Shown here: in pieces, positions 33,464-43,643 of the stretch
Position numbering within the stretch: the first letter of the stretch is position 1
How the letters are laid out: every line of letters begins with the position of its first letter
Program-made: the position numbers and the translations under genes
Notes under the pieces: model-generated
The model's input: only the letters and a program-made list of their open reading frames with translations
Database searches by the model: none
Told to the model about the DNA's origin: nothing
Source: Coxiella endosymbiont of Ornithodoros maritimus
Lineage (GTDB): Bacteria > Pseudomonadota > Gammaproteobacteria > Coxiellales > Coxiellaceae
DNA: 50,298 nucleotides
Reading direction: 5' to 3'
NCBI RefSeq assembly: GCF_907164965.1
Contig: NZ_CAJRAM010000009.1
Coordinates: forward strand, 1-50,298

Positions 33464-35195
33464 AAAACTGACCCCATCGAAAATTGAATAACCCACGGCT
33501 TTTTAGGTTCGCTAATGGCATTGGCAATGGTCAGTTCAAACATCCCAACCGGCGTTAACAAAACAATTCCAGGACCGACAGCAACTTTTAATTTTTCATT
33601 AAAGAGTCGCTCACTCACATTTCCGAGATCAATGAAACCAGCGAGATAAATATTTCTTATAATTTTTTCCTGTATTTCAAAACTTCCGACGAAAAGGCTG
33701 CGCCCGGGTCCAATGGAATTGAAGCTAAAACCACGTGTGCTTCGAGCACCGCCGGCAAAAAATTGCAGGGATAAAGGTAAATTAAGGATATTTTTAATGG
33801 CAGTATAGCCCCCAGATACTCGAATGATAAAGCGGGTTCGCTCCCACGCGGTAAACAAAAACCGCGTATCTAAACGTGTTTGAAGAAAACTGGTTTTTGA
33901 AAGAACACTTTCACTCGCGCCGCTAATGGTGGCTACTATACTATAACCCCGGGAGTGGTTTAGCGTGTTGTCAGCGTGCCGGTGCTCCCACGAAATTGAA
34001 GGATACAACACCCTGGCGTTCGTCCTCGATAAATTGCGCAAATTATAACGTTCTCTTAGTGCCGTTAGTGAAATAATCTGTTGCCAATTTCCCACATTAG
34101 TTTGATAGCTCACCCTAAGTCGACCACTACGGCCTTTCCCCGTATCTTGATCTTGATCTAAAAAGCCTGCGGAAAATGTGTATAGATTGGTTGCAGAGGA
34201 TTATTCCCCGGAATAATATAATTCGCGACCAGCGCGCTGTTAGAGGGTGAGGCGCGTAAATAAGTGTTAAAACGATAGCCGTAGGGATTAATCCAACGAA
34301 AATTAGTACTGACTAAAGCGCGCGGGCCTGTGTCCGTTCCAAACCCCAATCCAAAATTGTATTGCTTTTTTGGCTGCATGTCTAAATGGATTTTAACAGG
34401 AACGTATAAAGCTTGGGCCTTTTGCAGTTCCGGTGTCACGACGACCGTCGAAAAATAATCGCTGTTAGCGAGCCTTTCCCGTGTACGTCCCACTTTATCT
34501 TGACTGAAGTAATACCCTTTTCGATATTGTAAAAAACGATGGAGAAAACTTTCATGGAAGGGCGTGGCTGAGAAATCGGTCGTGCCAAAAAAGAAGCGGG
34601 GACCCGTATCAAAAACAATAATGACGGTGGAGCGATAATTTTAAATCAACAAGAATTTGGTTTCTTATCATTCGGGCTTTAAAAAAGCCGCGTCCTGCGG
34701 CGACATTAAATAAATCATTTTTAGCGGATTCGTATTTTTCTGAATCAAAAAAATCACCCGCTTTTACGGGGAAGTTTTCGTAAAGGTTCAGAAAAGCCCG
34801 GTCGTAAGCGCCAGGACCAGTGATTTGGAATTTAACCTGCGTAAACTGCATGCGTGGCCCGGGATTCACGGTAAAATGGCCAAACCAAAATGAGGATAAG
34901 GGTGGCGAATATAATCGTGAATATGAGGTTTAAAATAACCATACGGCTTTATGGCTTCTTCAATCTTTTTGGGAATTTCTTCATAGAATTTTCTAATGGT
35001 GGCCGGGACAAAGTCGTGCTTAATAGTTTCATGCTTTTCGGAAAGTCGTTTGAAGGAATTTTTTAAAGGTGTGGGGGGAAAACCAGCAATTTGTACTTCA
35101 AGCGTATTGGTGGCGGCAGGCAACTGTTGTGTCCAGGCCAGGCCTGAAAAAAAACACCAGAACAAAATAAAAATGCTACAAAGATGTTCCTTCAT
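33460..35195 (-). pseudogene. tamA: Outer-membrane assembly protein TamA (Omp85 family), broken
   Basis: An Omp85-type protein of POTRA domains and a 16-strand barrel. The signal peptide MKEHLCSIFILFWCFFSGLA begins it. POTRA-like text follows (FYEEIPKKIEEAIKPYGYFK; VNPGPRMQFTQVKFQITG; FNVAAGRGFFKARM), then barrel strands (LGFGTDTGPRALVSTNFRW; GGARSTRGFSFNSIGP; TIANAISEPKKPWVIQFSMG). ARSTRGF is the family VRGF-type L6 motif. Four frames are needed, with shifts near 34868, 34615 and 34160, so it is a pseudogene. It is followed at once by tamB, also broken. Confidence 0.92.
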
Positions 35196-35258
35196 CTAGT
35201 GAATTATACCGCCAGCCCTTTGCTAGGGGTACCCAAGATTGTTCTTTCTTTCTCAAGA

Positions 35259-35285
35259 CCCGTATTTCGCCTCGCTGCATACGGT
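35259..35285. repeat. Dispersed GTAGCCCGTAT palindrome, copy 2
   Basis: CCCGTATTTCGCCTCGCTGC continuing to ATACGGT; the arms CCCGTAT and ATACGGT pair with one mismatch. Related copies are at 37265-37291 and 45181-45215. Confidence 0.6.
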
Positions 35286-35334
35286 CACGGTTCTTCATTG
35301 ACCCAAAAAGTAGAGGCGAGAATAATAGAGCCTT

Positions 35335-36294
35335 ATGACTGTCAAACCTGAATTAAACGAAATAACATCTTATCTGAAATTTAATCGGCAGGAATGGGGT
35401 AATTTTCGTAAAGACACGCCATTGACGCTCACGGAGTCCGACCTTGATAAACTCCAGGGTCAGATTGAAATCGTTTCGCTCAAAGAGGTCACCGAAATTT
35501 ATTTGCCGTTATCCCGGCTTTTGAGTTTTTATGTAACGGCCAGACAAGCTTTACATCAAGCGACATATCAATTTTTAGGAAAACCAGAAGAACCCAAGGT
35601 GCCTTACATTATAGGCATTGCCGGCAGTGTGGCCGTGGGGAAAAGCACGACCTCACGGGTGTTGAAGGCATTATTGTCCCGCTGGCCCGATCATCCCAAT
35701 GTGGAAGTGATCACGACGGATGGATTTTTATATTCCAATGCGAAGCTTGAGAAACAAGGGCTTATGAAACGTAAAGGGTTTCCTGAAAGCTACGATATGC
35801 CCAGTTTGTTGCGTGTGCTTAATGCTATTAAATCGGGACAGCGCAATGTACGCATCCCGGTTTATTCTCATCATTATTACGATATTGTTCGTGGTCAATA
35901 CGAAATCGTTGATCAACCGGATATTCTAATCTTAGAAGGACTGAATATTTTGCAAACCAGTGTTAAAAAAACACTTCAGCAACTCGAGGTATTTGTTTCC
36001 GATTTTTTTGATTTTTCGTTATTCGTTGACGCGCAAGCGCAAGTGATCCAAAGATGGTATATCAACCGCGTTTTAAGTTTTTGGCGGACCACGTTTAAAG
36101 ACCCGCATTCCTATTTCCATTATTTGACACAAATGTCTGAAACCGAGGTTGCCGCATTTGCGAAACAAGTATGGAATGAAATTAATAAAGTGAATTTAAT
36201 CGAGAATATTTTACCCTATAAAAATCGAGCTCAATTAATTTTTGGAAAGGCGGCTGATCACTCGATTCAAAAGGTTTACTTGCGAAAAATTTAA
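35335..36294 (+). CDS. coaA: Pantothenate kinase, type I
   Basis: ATP-dependent phosphorylation of pantothenate, the first and usually rate-setting step of CoA synthesis. 319 residues, normal for CoaA. The P-loop GSVAVGKST is at residues 97-105, followed by ITTDGFLYSN, GFPESYDMPSLL and IPVYSHHYYDIV, all diagnostic of the bacterial type I enzyme. Intact. It lies divergent from the broken tamA with a small dispersed palindrome between. With coaE (6785-7396) it shows selection for CoA synthesis, a typical service of tick symbionts to a blood-feeding host; that link is inference. Confidence 0.97.
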   Translation: MTVKPELNEITSYLKFNRQEWGNFRKDTPLTLTESDLDKLQGQIEIVSLKEVTEIYLPLSRLLSFYVTARQALHQATYQFLGKPEEPKVPYIIGIAGSVAVGKSTTSRVLKALLSRWPDHPNVEVITTDGFLYSNAKLEKQGLMKRKGFPESYDMPSLLRVLNAIKSGQRNVRIPVYSHHYYDIVRGQYEIVDQPDILILEGLNILQTSVKKTLQQLEVFVSDFFDFSLFVDAQAQVIQRWYINRVLSFWRTTFKDPHSYFHYLTQMSETEVAAFAKQVWNEINKVNLIENILPYKNRAQLIFGKAADHSIQKVYLRKI

Positions 36295-37129
36295 ATGGCT
36301 CATCATGCGCTTATTAAAAATCGGGAAACGGTCGCTATCATTTCGGATGATGGCTCTACACAAGCCACTTTTGTACCAACGTTCGGAGGAGCAGCATCCT
36401 CGATTATCCGTTTTGTTTTCCGTTTTGTGCACGGCTTTCGCGGCAAGGAAGCTACGAGGCTTATTTGTATGATGGTAAAATTTATAAATTGAAAATACAT
36501 GGTTTGCTTGGTATGAAGCTTGGGAGGTGGAAGGTGAAGGCATGGATTTTGTGACGCTCGTGTTACGCGATAATCAACGCACGCGCGAATGTTATCCTTT
36601 TTCTTTTGAAGTGAAGTTGCTTTATCGGATAACGACGGGTAAGTTGACTTGCCAGCAGGTGTACCGCAATTTAGGTGATCGCCCATGGCTTATTACGTGG
36701 GTGTTCATCCTTATTTTTTGACCCCAGCGTCGATAGCCGGGAAAGAAAAAGTGATATTAAATTATCATCCCACGCACTGTTTTGTTTATATTATAATAAG
36801 GATCTTACGGAGATTGTCGGTGGAACAGCGCTTTTGCCGTTGCCTATTTCTATTGCTGATCCAAGGATCAATGAACAACTGACGACGATAGATGAAAATA
36901 AGGAAATAACACCGCATTACCTGAGGGTGATGCTATTCACCTGACAGCCGAGGGTGTGGACAATCCGGAACTTTTTTCTTATGTCCAGCTTTATACGATG
37001 CGGGATAAGCCATTCATCTGCGTGGAATCTTGGATGGCGTTTCCCAATGCCATGAATAGCGTCTTCGCCGCACGATTTTTGCCTCCCGGCGCCAGTGAGG
37101 AAGGGCGATTAACGCTTTGGATGGATTAG
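36295..37129 (+). pseudogene. Aldose 1-epimerase-like protein, broken
   Basis: Pieces in three frames line up as one galactose-mutarotase-fold protein: VAIISDDGSTQATFVPTFGG at the start, IHGFAWYEAWEVEGEGMDFV near 36500, FVTLVLRDNQRTRECYPFSF, VKLLYRITTGKLTCQQVYRN, MAYYVGVHPYFLTPAS, then LLPLPISIADPRINEQLTTI, IHLTAEGVDNPELFSYVQLY and FICVESWMAFPNAMNSVFAA near the end. The YYVGVHPYF stretch holds the family catalytic-type His. At least five indels or stops. It starts 1 nt after coaA, so it was probably co-transcribed with it. Confidence 0.85.
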
Positions 37130-37264
37130 GGGTTAGGACGAACTCCACATCATTAGCTACAAATGATAAAAACTTAAGGCCGTCATCCCCGCCGCCTACG
37201 CGGCATATGGCGAAACCTAAAATTGAAACGGTTGTGATTTATGGGGTAATAATATGAATGAATT

Positions 37265-37291
37265 CCCGTATTTCGCTTCGCTCCATACGGG
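37265..37291. repeat. Dispersed GTAGCCCGTAT palindrome, copy 3
   Basis: CCCGTATTTCGCTTCGCTCC then ATACGGG, followed by CCAGGCTAC; perfect CCCGTAT/ATACGGG arms. It lies just past the 3' end of the ankyrin gene. Confidence 0.65.
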
Positions 37292-37303
37292 CCAGGCTAC
37301 GCG

Positions 37304-37636
37304 TTATTGCTGGGTTTCGTGGTTGACTTTCACGCCGCAAAATCGCTGCAACGCTTGAAGGACTTCTTGGTGTTCATGACGTTTCGCAATCATCAAGGGT
37401 GTGTCATCGTACTCTGTCGTGGCATTCAGATCAGCCCCTGTCATGATTAGCAAAGGAACAACATCGGGGGAATTATAAAGTGCAGCGAAATGCAACGGCC
37501 GGATTTGGGCTTCATCCTCGAAATAATTGGGATCGGCGCCATTCTCTAACAGCCGTTTTACCGTATGAAAGTGATTGCCGATAACGGCATCAAGCAGTTC
37601 TTTGTTAATTTTGCTGTTCACCCCGTCCTCAGCTCC
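37304..37636 (-). CDS. Small ankyrin-repeat protein
   Basis: From MGAEDGVNSKINKELLDAVI, 110 residues; an upstream in-frame start at 37699 would add 21 residues of doubtful character. Three ankyrin units are visible: KELLDAVIGNHFHTVKRLLE with NGADPN, RPLHFAALYNSPDVVPLLIM with TGADLN, and TPLMIAKRHEHQEVLQALQR. A short C-terminal tail follows. Ankyrin repeats bind other proteins; in this lineage they often belong to effectors, but no secretion signal is apparent. This is the only ankyrin gene in the window that is still open, against the remnant at 340-1200. Confidence 0.75.
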   Translation of the reverse strand, partial: GAEDGVNSKINKELLDAVIGNHFHTVKRLLENGADPNYFEDEAQIRPLHFAALYNSPDVVPLLIMTGADLNATTEYDDTPLMIAKRHEHQEVLQALQRFCGVKVNHETQQ

Positions 37637-37754
37637 CATTCTCGATTTCCAGGTAATAATAGCATATTTTGGGAGAGATTGGAGACTCGAGATTAGCATT
37701 GCTTTAAGAATAAAGTGATATCTTGTTAGTTATAAATTTAGCTATCAGTGAGGT

Positions 37755-38450
37755 ATGAAGATGATGGGATTTTTTAAAGATAATATTAAAAAGTTTCGGT
37801 TGGTAACAGGTATTGGTCGTGATGATATTGGTGAAATTTTTGCAGGTCTCCAGGTTGGGGACGAGGAAGAAAAAACTAATGCATCGCTTCAAGTAACTCT
37901 TTTCGAAAAACCGGACTTGTCGAGCCGACTCTCGATGTGGGAAACGAGCAGCGGCGCCACAAGCAAAGCGCTAGTAAAGCGTGCTAAAGGGGTGGCAGCG
38001 AAATTAAAGGGGCTTTCTTACAACAGTGTATATTATACGGTAGGATTCTATGAATATGACTAGGGGTGTGATCGGAATTTCGTTCAATCAGAAGAGATAT
38101 GGAAAATGGCGTCCCCCGATGACGATTGTTTGAAGGAGAAATTTAACGATTTTGAAAATGAGATTAATTTCCTTAATTAGAGGGTAGGGACAGATCCAAT
38201 AGTCTTTGTTGAGAAAATAGTCCCAAAAGAGGCTGCAATCGTAAAGCGTTAGAAAAATATGAAGAGCTGGCGGCGGAATATGCAACGAAACACATTAAGG
38301 GAGTCAATGAAGTATGCTTCGAACTAGCAACGTTACTGACGACCCTCGTTGAAGATTTTAAAAGACTTCAGCGTTTGCTTCAGGAGCATCAAAGAACCAT
38401 TGTTGTCCCCTGTTCGAAAATGTCACAAGAGAGGAAGGTATCCTTAATAT
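37755..38450 (+). pseudogene. Hypothetical protein, 5' part open then decayed
   Basis: 102 codons from MKMMGFFKDNIKKFRLVTGI are open (GEIFAGLQVGDEEEKTNASL; LSMWETSSGATSKALVKRAK). Past the stop at 38063 the sequence still looks coding in other frames: SEEIWKMASPDDDCLKEKFN, ALEKYEELAAEYATKHIKGV, LATLLTTLVEDFKRLQRLLQ. The latter two suggest a helical C-terminal region. I do not recognise the family. The original protein was probably about 230 residues. A 5' fragment could still be expressed. Confidence 0.55.
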
Positions 38451-38489
38451 AATCACAGGATATTTAAGTTTTTAAATGCGAATAACTTT

Positions 38490-38522
38490 CTAACGCGCCA
38501 TTTCACCGAAATGGCGCGTTAG
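38490..38522 (+). promoter_or_regulatory. Perfect 15-bp stem-loop upstream of gltX
   Basis: CTAACGCGCCATTTC (38490-38504) and GAAATGGCGCGTTAG (38508-38522) are exact reverse complements around the loop ACC. No T-run follows, so it is not a standard terminator. It may terminate the decayed upstream gene, mark a repeat, or act on gltX, which starts about 50 nt later. Confidence 0.6.
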
Positions 38523-38574
38523 TTGAGCAGGGGATCGTTGTTTTCTGCTTAAGAGTTCCGGTATGCTATCGCCA

Positions 38575-39984
38575 ATGAAACACATACGCACTCGTTTTGC
38601 CCCCAGCCCGACCGGTTATCTTCACATCGGCGGCCTTCGTACCGCCTTGTTTAGCTGGTTATTTGCTAGGCAGAATAACGGGGTGTTTATTTTGCGGATT
38701 GAAGATACCGATGTGGCGCGTTCGACTCAAGCGTCGGTTGACGCTATTTTAGAAGGCTTACGCTGGCTACAAATTGACTGGAACGAAAGTCCTTATTATC
38801 AGTCTCAGCGGATGGATCGTTATCGGGAGGTGATCGAGCAGTTGCTCAAGAGCGACAGTGCTTATCGTTGTTATTGCTCTAAAGAACGCTTGACTGAGTT
38901 GCGTAATACGCAGTTGAAAAATAAAAAAAAGCCCCGCTACGACGGTTTTTGTCGCGATAAAGCACCCCGACAGTCAAATAAGCCTTTTGTGATTCGTTTT
39001 CGCAATCCAGTAGAAGGTGCGGTGGTTTTTGATGATCTGATCCGCGGAACAATTTCTATTGATAACCGTGAGTTGGATGATTTAATTATCGCCCGTAGCG
39101 ATGGGGGGCCAACCTATAATTTAACGGTAGTTGTTGACGATTGGGACATGAAAATTACTCATGTTATTCGGGGCGATGACCATATTAACAATACGCCGCG
39201 CCAGATTAATATCTTACGCGCATTAGGTGCAGAGTTGCCGCACTATGGTCATGTTCCCATGATTTTAGGCCCTGACGGTAAACGCTTGTCAAAGCGCCAC
39301 GGCGCCATCAGTGTTTTGCAATATCGTGATGATGGTTATCTCCCTGAAGCCTTGATGAATTATTTAATTCGATTGGGCTGGGCGCATGGTGATCAAGAAA
39401 TATTTTCGCGCGAGGAAATGGTTCAACTTTTTGATATCAGCGCTGTTAGCCGATCCCCAGCTGCATTTAACCCTGAAAAACTGCTCTGGCTGAATCAGCA
39501 TTATTTGAAAACAGTAAGTCCGACCATAATCGCCGAGGTATTTGCCACCCGGTTAGAAAAGGCTGGAGTGGACTTGCGCAACGGCCCTTCGCTTGAACAA
39601 GTCATCGCTTTGCAAGCTGAACGCACTAAAACACTCCAGGAAATGATGCAGCGGAGCCTTTATTTTTATCAAGATGTCACGAGTTATGATGAGAAAGTGG
39701 CTTGTAAGCATTTGCTCCCAGTGATTGCAGAACCCTTACAGCAACTTCACGACCGGCTCGCCAGCTTGCCAAGCTGGAAAAAAGAAGCTATCCATGAAGC
39801 GGTCGTGGAAACCGCACAGACGCATCAGTTGAAGTTAGGAGAATTGGCTCAGCCGATTCGAGTCGCGTTGACAGGCAATACGGTTTCGCCCCCCATCGAT
39901 GCGACCTTGTATTTAATCGGTCGGGATTCTGCTCTTAAACGCTTGAATCACGCCATTTGTTTTATTCACCAAGGCATGGACTAG
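38575..39984 (+). CDS. gltX: Glutamyl-tRNA synthetase
   Basis: Charges tRNA-Glu. The frame opens at 38563, but MKHIRTRFAPSPTGYLHIGG at 38575 matches the family start. The HIGH signature is in PSPTGYLHIGG and the KMSKS equivalent in GKRLSKRHGAISV. About 469 residues, a discriminating or non-discriminating bacterial enzyme; which of the two cannot be told by eye. CYCSKERL with a later C in GFCRD may be part of a zinc-type site. Intact, no obvious Shine-Dalgarno site. A perfect stem-loop lies about 50 nt upstream. Confidence 0.96.
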   Translation: MKHIRTRFAPSPTGYLHIGGLRTALFSWLFARQNNGVFILRIEDTDVARSTQASVDAILEGLRWLQIDWNESPYYQSQRMDRYREVIEQLLKSDSAYRCYCSKERLTELRNTQLKNKKKPRYDGFCRDKAPRQSNKPFVIRFRNPVEGAVVFDDLIRGTISIDNRELDDLIIARSDGGPTYNLTVVVDDWDMKITHVIRGDDHINNTPRQINILRALGAELPHYGHVPMILGPDGKRLSKRHGAISVLQYRDDGYLPEALMNYLIRLGWAHGDQEIFSREEMVQLFDISAVSRSPAAFNPEKLLWLNQHYLKTVSPTIIAEVFATRLEKAGVDLRNGPSLEQVIALQAERTKTLQEMMQRSLYFYQDVTSYDEKVACKHLLPVIAEPLQQLHDRLASLPSWKKEAIHEAVVETAQTHQLKLGELAQPIRVALTGNTVSPPIDATLYLIGRDSALKRLNHAICFIHQGMD

Positions 39985-40045
39985 ACAAGAAGCAAAGTCC
40001 ATCATGGGCTATAGTTAAGAGAATCCAGAACCAAGGAGAGGGACA

Positions 40046-40430
40046 ATGGAAATTTCAGTTTTTCTGGCTCGGGTAATCGGCCTCTACTTTGTGATCATCA
40101 GCTTATTTAAGTCATCCGCCATAAATCGGCAGCTTCGATGCTAAAGGATTTTGCTATTCAGCGGGGAGTTTTATTATTAAACGCAATTATCACTCCCATT
40201 ATCGGTATTTTGTTAGTGGTGAGCCATAACTTGTGGGTAGCCGATTGGCGAGTAGTGATTACAATTATCGCCTGGTTAATTTTAAATTACAGGCATTGTT
40301 CGGCTTTTCACTATTGACGCCACAAAATTCATTTTAAAATGGTGGCTTAAACGCTCCGACCGCCTCATCGTAGCAGCCATTCTCTACTTGATTGTAGGTA
40401 TTTATTTACTTCGTATCCATGGGTGCAGGT
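40046..40430 (+). pseudogene. Small integral membrane protein remnant
   Basis: Begins MEISVFLARVIGLYFVIISL after a GGAGAG ribosome site. A frameshift near 40135 leads to MLKDFAIQRGVLLLNAIITP, IIGILLVVSHNLWVADWRVV and ITIIAWLILNY, then a further break. Three hydrophobic segments are readable, so this was a small membrane protein of about 130 residues, of a conserved but unnamed kind as far as I can tell. Non-functional. Confidence 0.6.
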
Positions 40431-40542
40431 ATTTAAACGGTGGAATTCGCCCTTAAACGCCCTTTTTCAATTGTACGACTTGACCCGACTACGCTGTTAC
40501 GTGATCATAAGCAACTCAGTAATGTCTAGCAAGTAGCCATAC

Positions 40543-40615
40543 GCTGGCGTAGCTCAGTGGGTAGAGCAGCTGATTTGTAATCAGCCGGTCGTAGGTTCGA
40601 TTCCTATCGCCAGCT
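40543..40615 (+). tRNA. tRNA-Thr (TGT)
   Basis: 73 nt. Acceptor GCTGGCG pairs with CGCCAGC. D-arm AGCTCAGTGGGTAGAGC, anticodon TGT in CTGATTTGTAATCAG, T-arm CGTAGGTTCGATTCCTATC. No encoded CCA; a T-run follows at once. Complements tRNA-Thr(CGT) at 11328. Confidence 0.94.
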
Positions 40616-40707
40616 TTTTAAATTAAAGGTCCATTCCGAAGAAATATGAGTATAATTAATATTAAGAGCGTGCACTTTCTTAGAAATTTAGATCCTTAGC
40701 AAATCAA

Positions 40708-41628
40708 ATGGAATTTAGTAAAAAAAGTTGGCAAGGATCTTCGCTTTTATTGCTTGCTCAGTTAATAGTTGGCGTTGGCATTGTAGGGTGTAAATCACTT
40801 TTGCAAATGATTCCGGCTGTTATCATTTTGGCCATACGTTTTACGATAGGATCGACATTTTTGCTACTTGTCCATTTGGTGGTGAGTAATCAAAAGTTTT
40901 GTTCATTAAAGCAATTAACACGTCTCGATTCGGGGTTTATTATTTTGCAAGCACTTTGTGCCGGTGCGTTTTTTAATATTTTACTTTTTCTTGGATTAAA
41001 ATATACGAATGCCAACGTTGCTGGAATTATCACTAGTACTAGTACTTTGCCTGCGATTGTAGTGATTTTTTCTATTATCTTTCTGAAAGAAAGAGTTACC
41101 ATTTCTACACTTCTGTGCGTTGGATTTGCTCTGATTTGTTGTGATAATTATTAAATTTCAGAGTTTGCAGTTCGGAGGTAGATATCAAATTTATGGCGAT
41201 ATACTAATATTAGCTTCACTCATTCCCCGAGGCCGCTTATTATATTCTTTCTAAACTTCGCCCTAATAAATTACCTGTATTTCTAGTATCTGCTTTAATG
41301 AACGAGATCAATGTTGCCACTTTTTTTATTTCTATTTCTCCGAAATTAGAGCTTTCTGATGCAGTTTATCCCTGAGCAATATATATTGCTATTTATTGTG
41401 GGTATAACCTCAGCATTGTTTTATGTGTTTTGGTTTTCAGGATGTAATCATGTCCCTAGCTCATTAGCGGGATTAATAACAGCATTTATGCCTATTACTA
41501 CATTAGGAATCACTTATTTATTTTTAGTTGAAAAAATAAGGGTATTACAATTATTAGGTTTTTGGCTTGTGATTTTATCGATCGTTTTCAATGCAAGCAG
41601 ATTATTCGGCGGTCAACCATTGAAATAG
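40708..41628 (+). pseudogene. EamA/DMT-superfamily transporter, broken
   Basis: The first half (MEFSKKSWQGSSLLLLAQLI; IPAVIILAIRFTIGSTFLLL; GLKYTNANVAGIITSTSTLP; AIVVIFSIIFLKERVT) is one EamA repeat of five helices. Frame ends at 41154. The second half resumes in other frames, with KLPVFLVSALMNEINVATFF near 41270 and then an open segment YILLFIVGITSALFYVFWFS, SLAGLITAFMPITTLGITYL, FLVEKIRVLQLLGFWLVILS to 41628. The two-repeat, ten-helix plan of drug/metabolite exporters is plain, but at least two frameshifts break it. Substrate unknown. Confidence 0.85.
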
Positions 41629-41654
41629 CTATGTTAAATTAATGTTTATCAAAC

Positions 41655-41978
41655 TTTTGGGGGAGGCAATCTATCACAGATATCGTTTGGGGAATAATTA
41701 CTGAAAAAACTTGGGATTTCCAACGAGCAGTCGAAGAAATTTCTAGAATTTATTCCATCTATTTGACTCTTCGTCAGGCATTTCCAACCGACAACTCGGT
41801 ACTCGAGCAAGTGGCACGACCTTTCCAGCAAAATGCTGCCGGGGGGATGTCATTAGAAGAGTTTAAACGTACTCACATTCGTATTCTACATCCACCCCCC
41901 CCTCTTCAATTTGTGGTACCAGCAACGACATTTTTCCAACAACCGGTATGGGATAGCCAACCGGAGGCAGTCCATTGA
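41655..41978 (+). pseudogene. Hypothetical C-terminal fragment without a start
   Basis: A frame open for about 105 codons with no ATG at its head: QSITDIVWGIITEKTWDFQR, AVEEISRIYSIYLTLRQAFP, TDNSVLEQVARPFQQNAAGG, MSLEEFKRTHIRILHPPPP. The balanced amino-acid mix suggests real former coding sequence. Unrecognised. It probably lost its 5' end, since the EamA remnant ends just upstream. Confidence 0.35.
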
Positions 41979-42192
41979 GTTTTTAAAAAACTATCAGTTA
42001 AATTGAATCGTCGAGAGACCAATAAGGAACAAAAGGAAAATGAGCGGTTAACCGCCGATTAATCATATAGTGTTAGTAGTGTTAGCACTAACGTAATGGA
42101 TAAGCGATAGATGCGGTTCTGATTGATTAGCACAGAGCTCCTTACGCTGTGCTATAGTTAACCTGAGAGGCTAGAAAATAAGGAGAATTGCG

Positions 42193-43308
42193 GTGACGGT
42201 ACATCAAGAAAATCAAGCGAATAGCACTCAGATTAAAAACCTGGATGCTTTTTACAAGCACATTAAAGTCAACAAGTAGATACACGAGATTGCGAAAAAA
42301 GTGAATGCACTAACTTTGCCGTGGAGCAGATAGACTAGCAATGCGCGCCGAGCAACCGAAATCGACAGATAATTTTCTTTATTATCTGTTACATAACCCT
42401 AAATTTAGAGGGGACGTGTTTCTATTTACTTTTCAAGTCCGTGTAAAAAATTAGCTAAAAAGATAATTCATGCGAACAAGAACCGCCTTCCTCTCGCACT
42501 CAGTGGATCGCTTGTAATTTCGATAATACCAATCTTCAAGATTAACTGGATGCCTTTTACTCCAGTGACGTGTGTGTTTTACTGTATGACAAATCACACA
42601 GTGAATAAACTTTTGAGAGGTATACGGAACGTGTTCGACTATTCTTGGATAAAACAACCGATGATATCCTCAAAAATATTTTTTGAGTCGATATTGCGGA
42701 CTATTTTGACAATATTTTTCATATCTCTCCGAAAAGAATACAATCGCTTCATCAATATTTTATTGAAATATCCAATCAATCACGCGTCATGCGAGTGCAG
42801 AGCGAATTGGGCAGTCGTGTTACGATTGATTTGACCACGCGTGATCTATGGACCAATTTAGATGGCATTAAATTATCGAGAAGGCGTGCTGAGCGAAATT
42901 GTCACTCACATTGAGGATATAAATGGGATCTTTGTTTTTATCGGTTTTTTATTAAGCCTTATTCCGTTTGGCGAAAAATATCGGGTTATCCATGAACCCA
43001 TAACCTTTGAGATTGAAAGAGGTATGATCGTGGGTTGTAAAACTGCACATTCGGAGCCGTTGAAGGATTTAGAATATTATTTTCAGAATGCAAAAACTTA
43101 TCGAAAAATTGAAGAAATTGGTATCGGTACTAACGAAGGTTTGCCAACATTGAAAGGAACAACGGGCGTTTTTGAAGAGCGCCACGTGGGATTACACTTC
43201 GGTTTAGGTGGAAAGAAAGACAACAGCATTCATTTAGATTTAGTGATCTCCGACAGCCAAATTTACTTTGATGATAAAGTTATTTTAAATCAGAAACTCC
43301 GTTTTTAA
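42193..43308 (+). pseudogene. M29-type aminopeptidase-like protein, broken
   Basis: A GTG start after an AAGGAG site opens VTVHQENQANSTQIKNLDAF. Pieces in changing frames follow: FLYYLLHNPKFRGDVFLFTF, IADYFDNIFHISPKRIQSLH, SRVMRVQSELGSRVTIDLTT, RDLWTNLDGIKL. The last 130 codons (42862-43308) are open: GVLSEIVTHIEDINGIFVFI, EIGIGTNEGLPTLKGTTGVF, EERHVGLHFGLGGKKDNSIH, LDLVISDSQIYFDD. The order GxGTN - FxEExxGxHxxxGG - HxDxV closely follows the C-terminal metal-binding part of M29 (AmpS/aminopeptidase T) enzymes. Several stops upstream make it a pseudogene. Family call is by eye. Confidence 0.6.
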
Positions 43309-43560
43309 CAGCGATTTTTAATGAAAGGGATCGGGTACTGATCTTATCATTACCCACAATTGGTAAAAACTAAAAACTTAAACCCACCATTCCACCTCCC
43401 TCGCCGTCCCCGCGCAGGTGTGGACCCGGCGCACTGCGTGCGCAGTGCGCTAAAAGCGCGTCTGGACTTCTCTGCGGATCAGGAAGTTTAAAATGGAAAT
43501 CGCTGTGACTTGTGGGTAATGATAGGGTCCGTACCTTAACTTCCATTTTATATTGTCTCT
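43309..43560. other. Intergenic region with GC-rich hairpins
   Basis: No gene. A GC-rich palindrome GCGCACTGCG-T-GCGCAGTGCGC lies near 43428-43451, next to CCGTCCCCGCGCAGGTGTGG. GGGTCCGTACC at 43526-43536 is related to the repeat at 44071-44135. Confidence 0.5.
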
Positions 43561-43561
43561 T

Positions 43562-43592
43562 AACGTAGCGAATATTTACGCTACGTTCTTTT
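43562..43592 (+). terminator. Rho-independent terminator
   Basis: AACGTAGCG (43562-43570) and CGCTACGTT (43579-43587) form a 9-bp stem with an 8-nt loop, then CTTTTTT. It ends the M29-like unit. Confidence 0.85.
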
Positions 43593-43643
43593 TTACAGCA
43601 TAATACCTGGCAGTGAAAAAACGAGAGATTAGTGGTGAGTCGA

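Noticed and set aside
36235-36686. Minus-strand frames opposite the coaA end and aldose-epimerase relic
   Set aside because: Composition is poor and the plus strand carries recognisable family sequence throughout.
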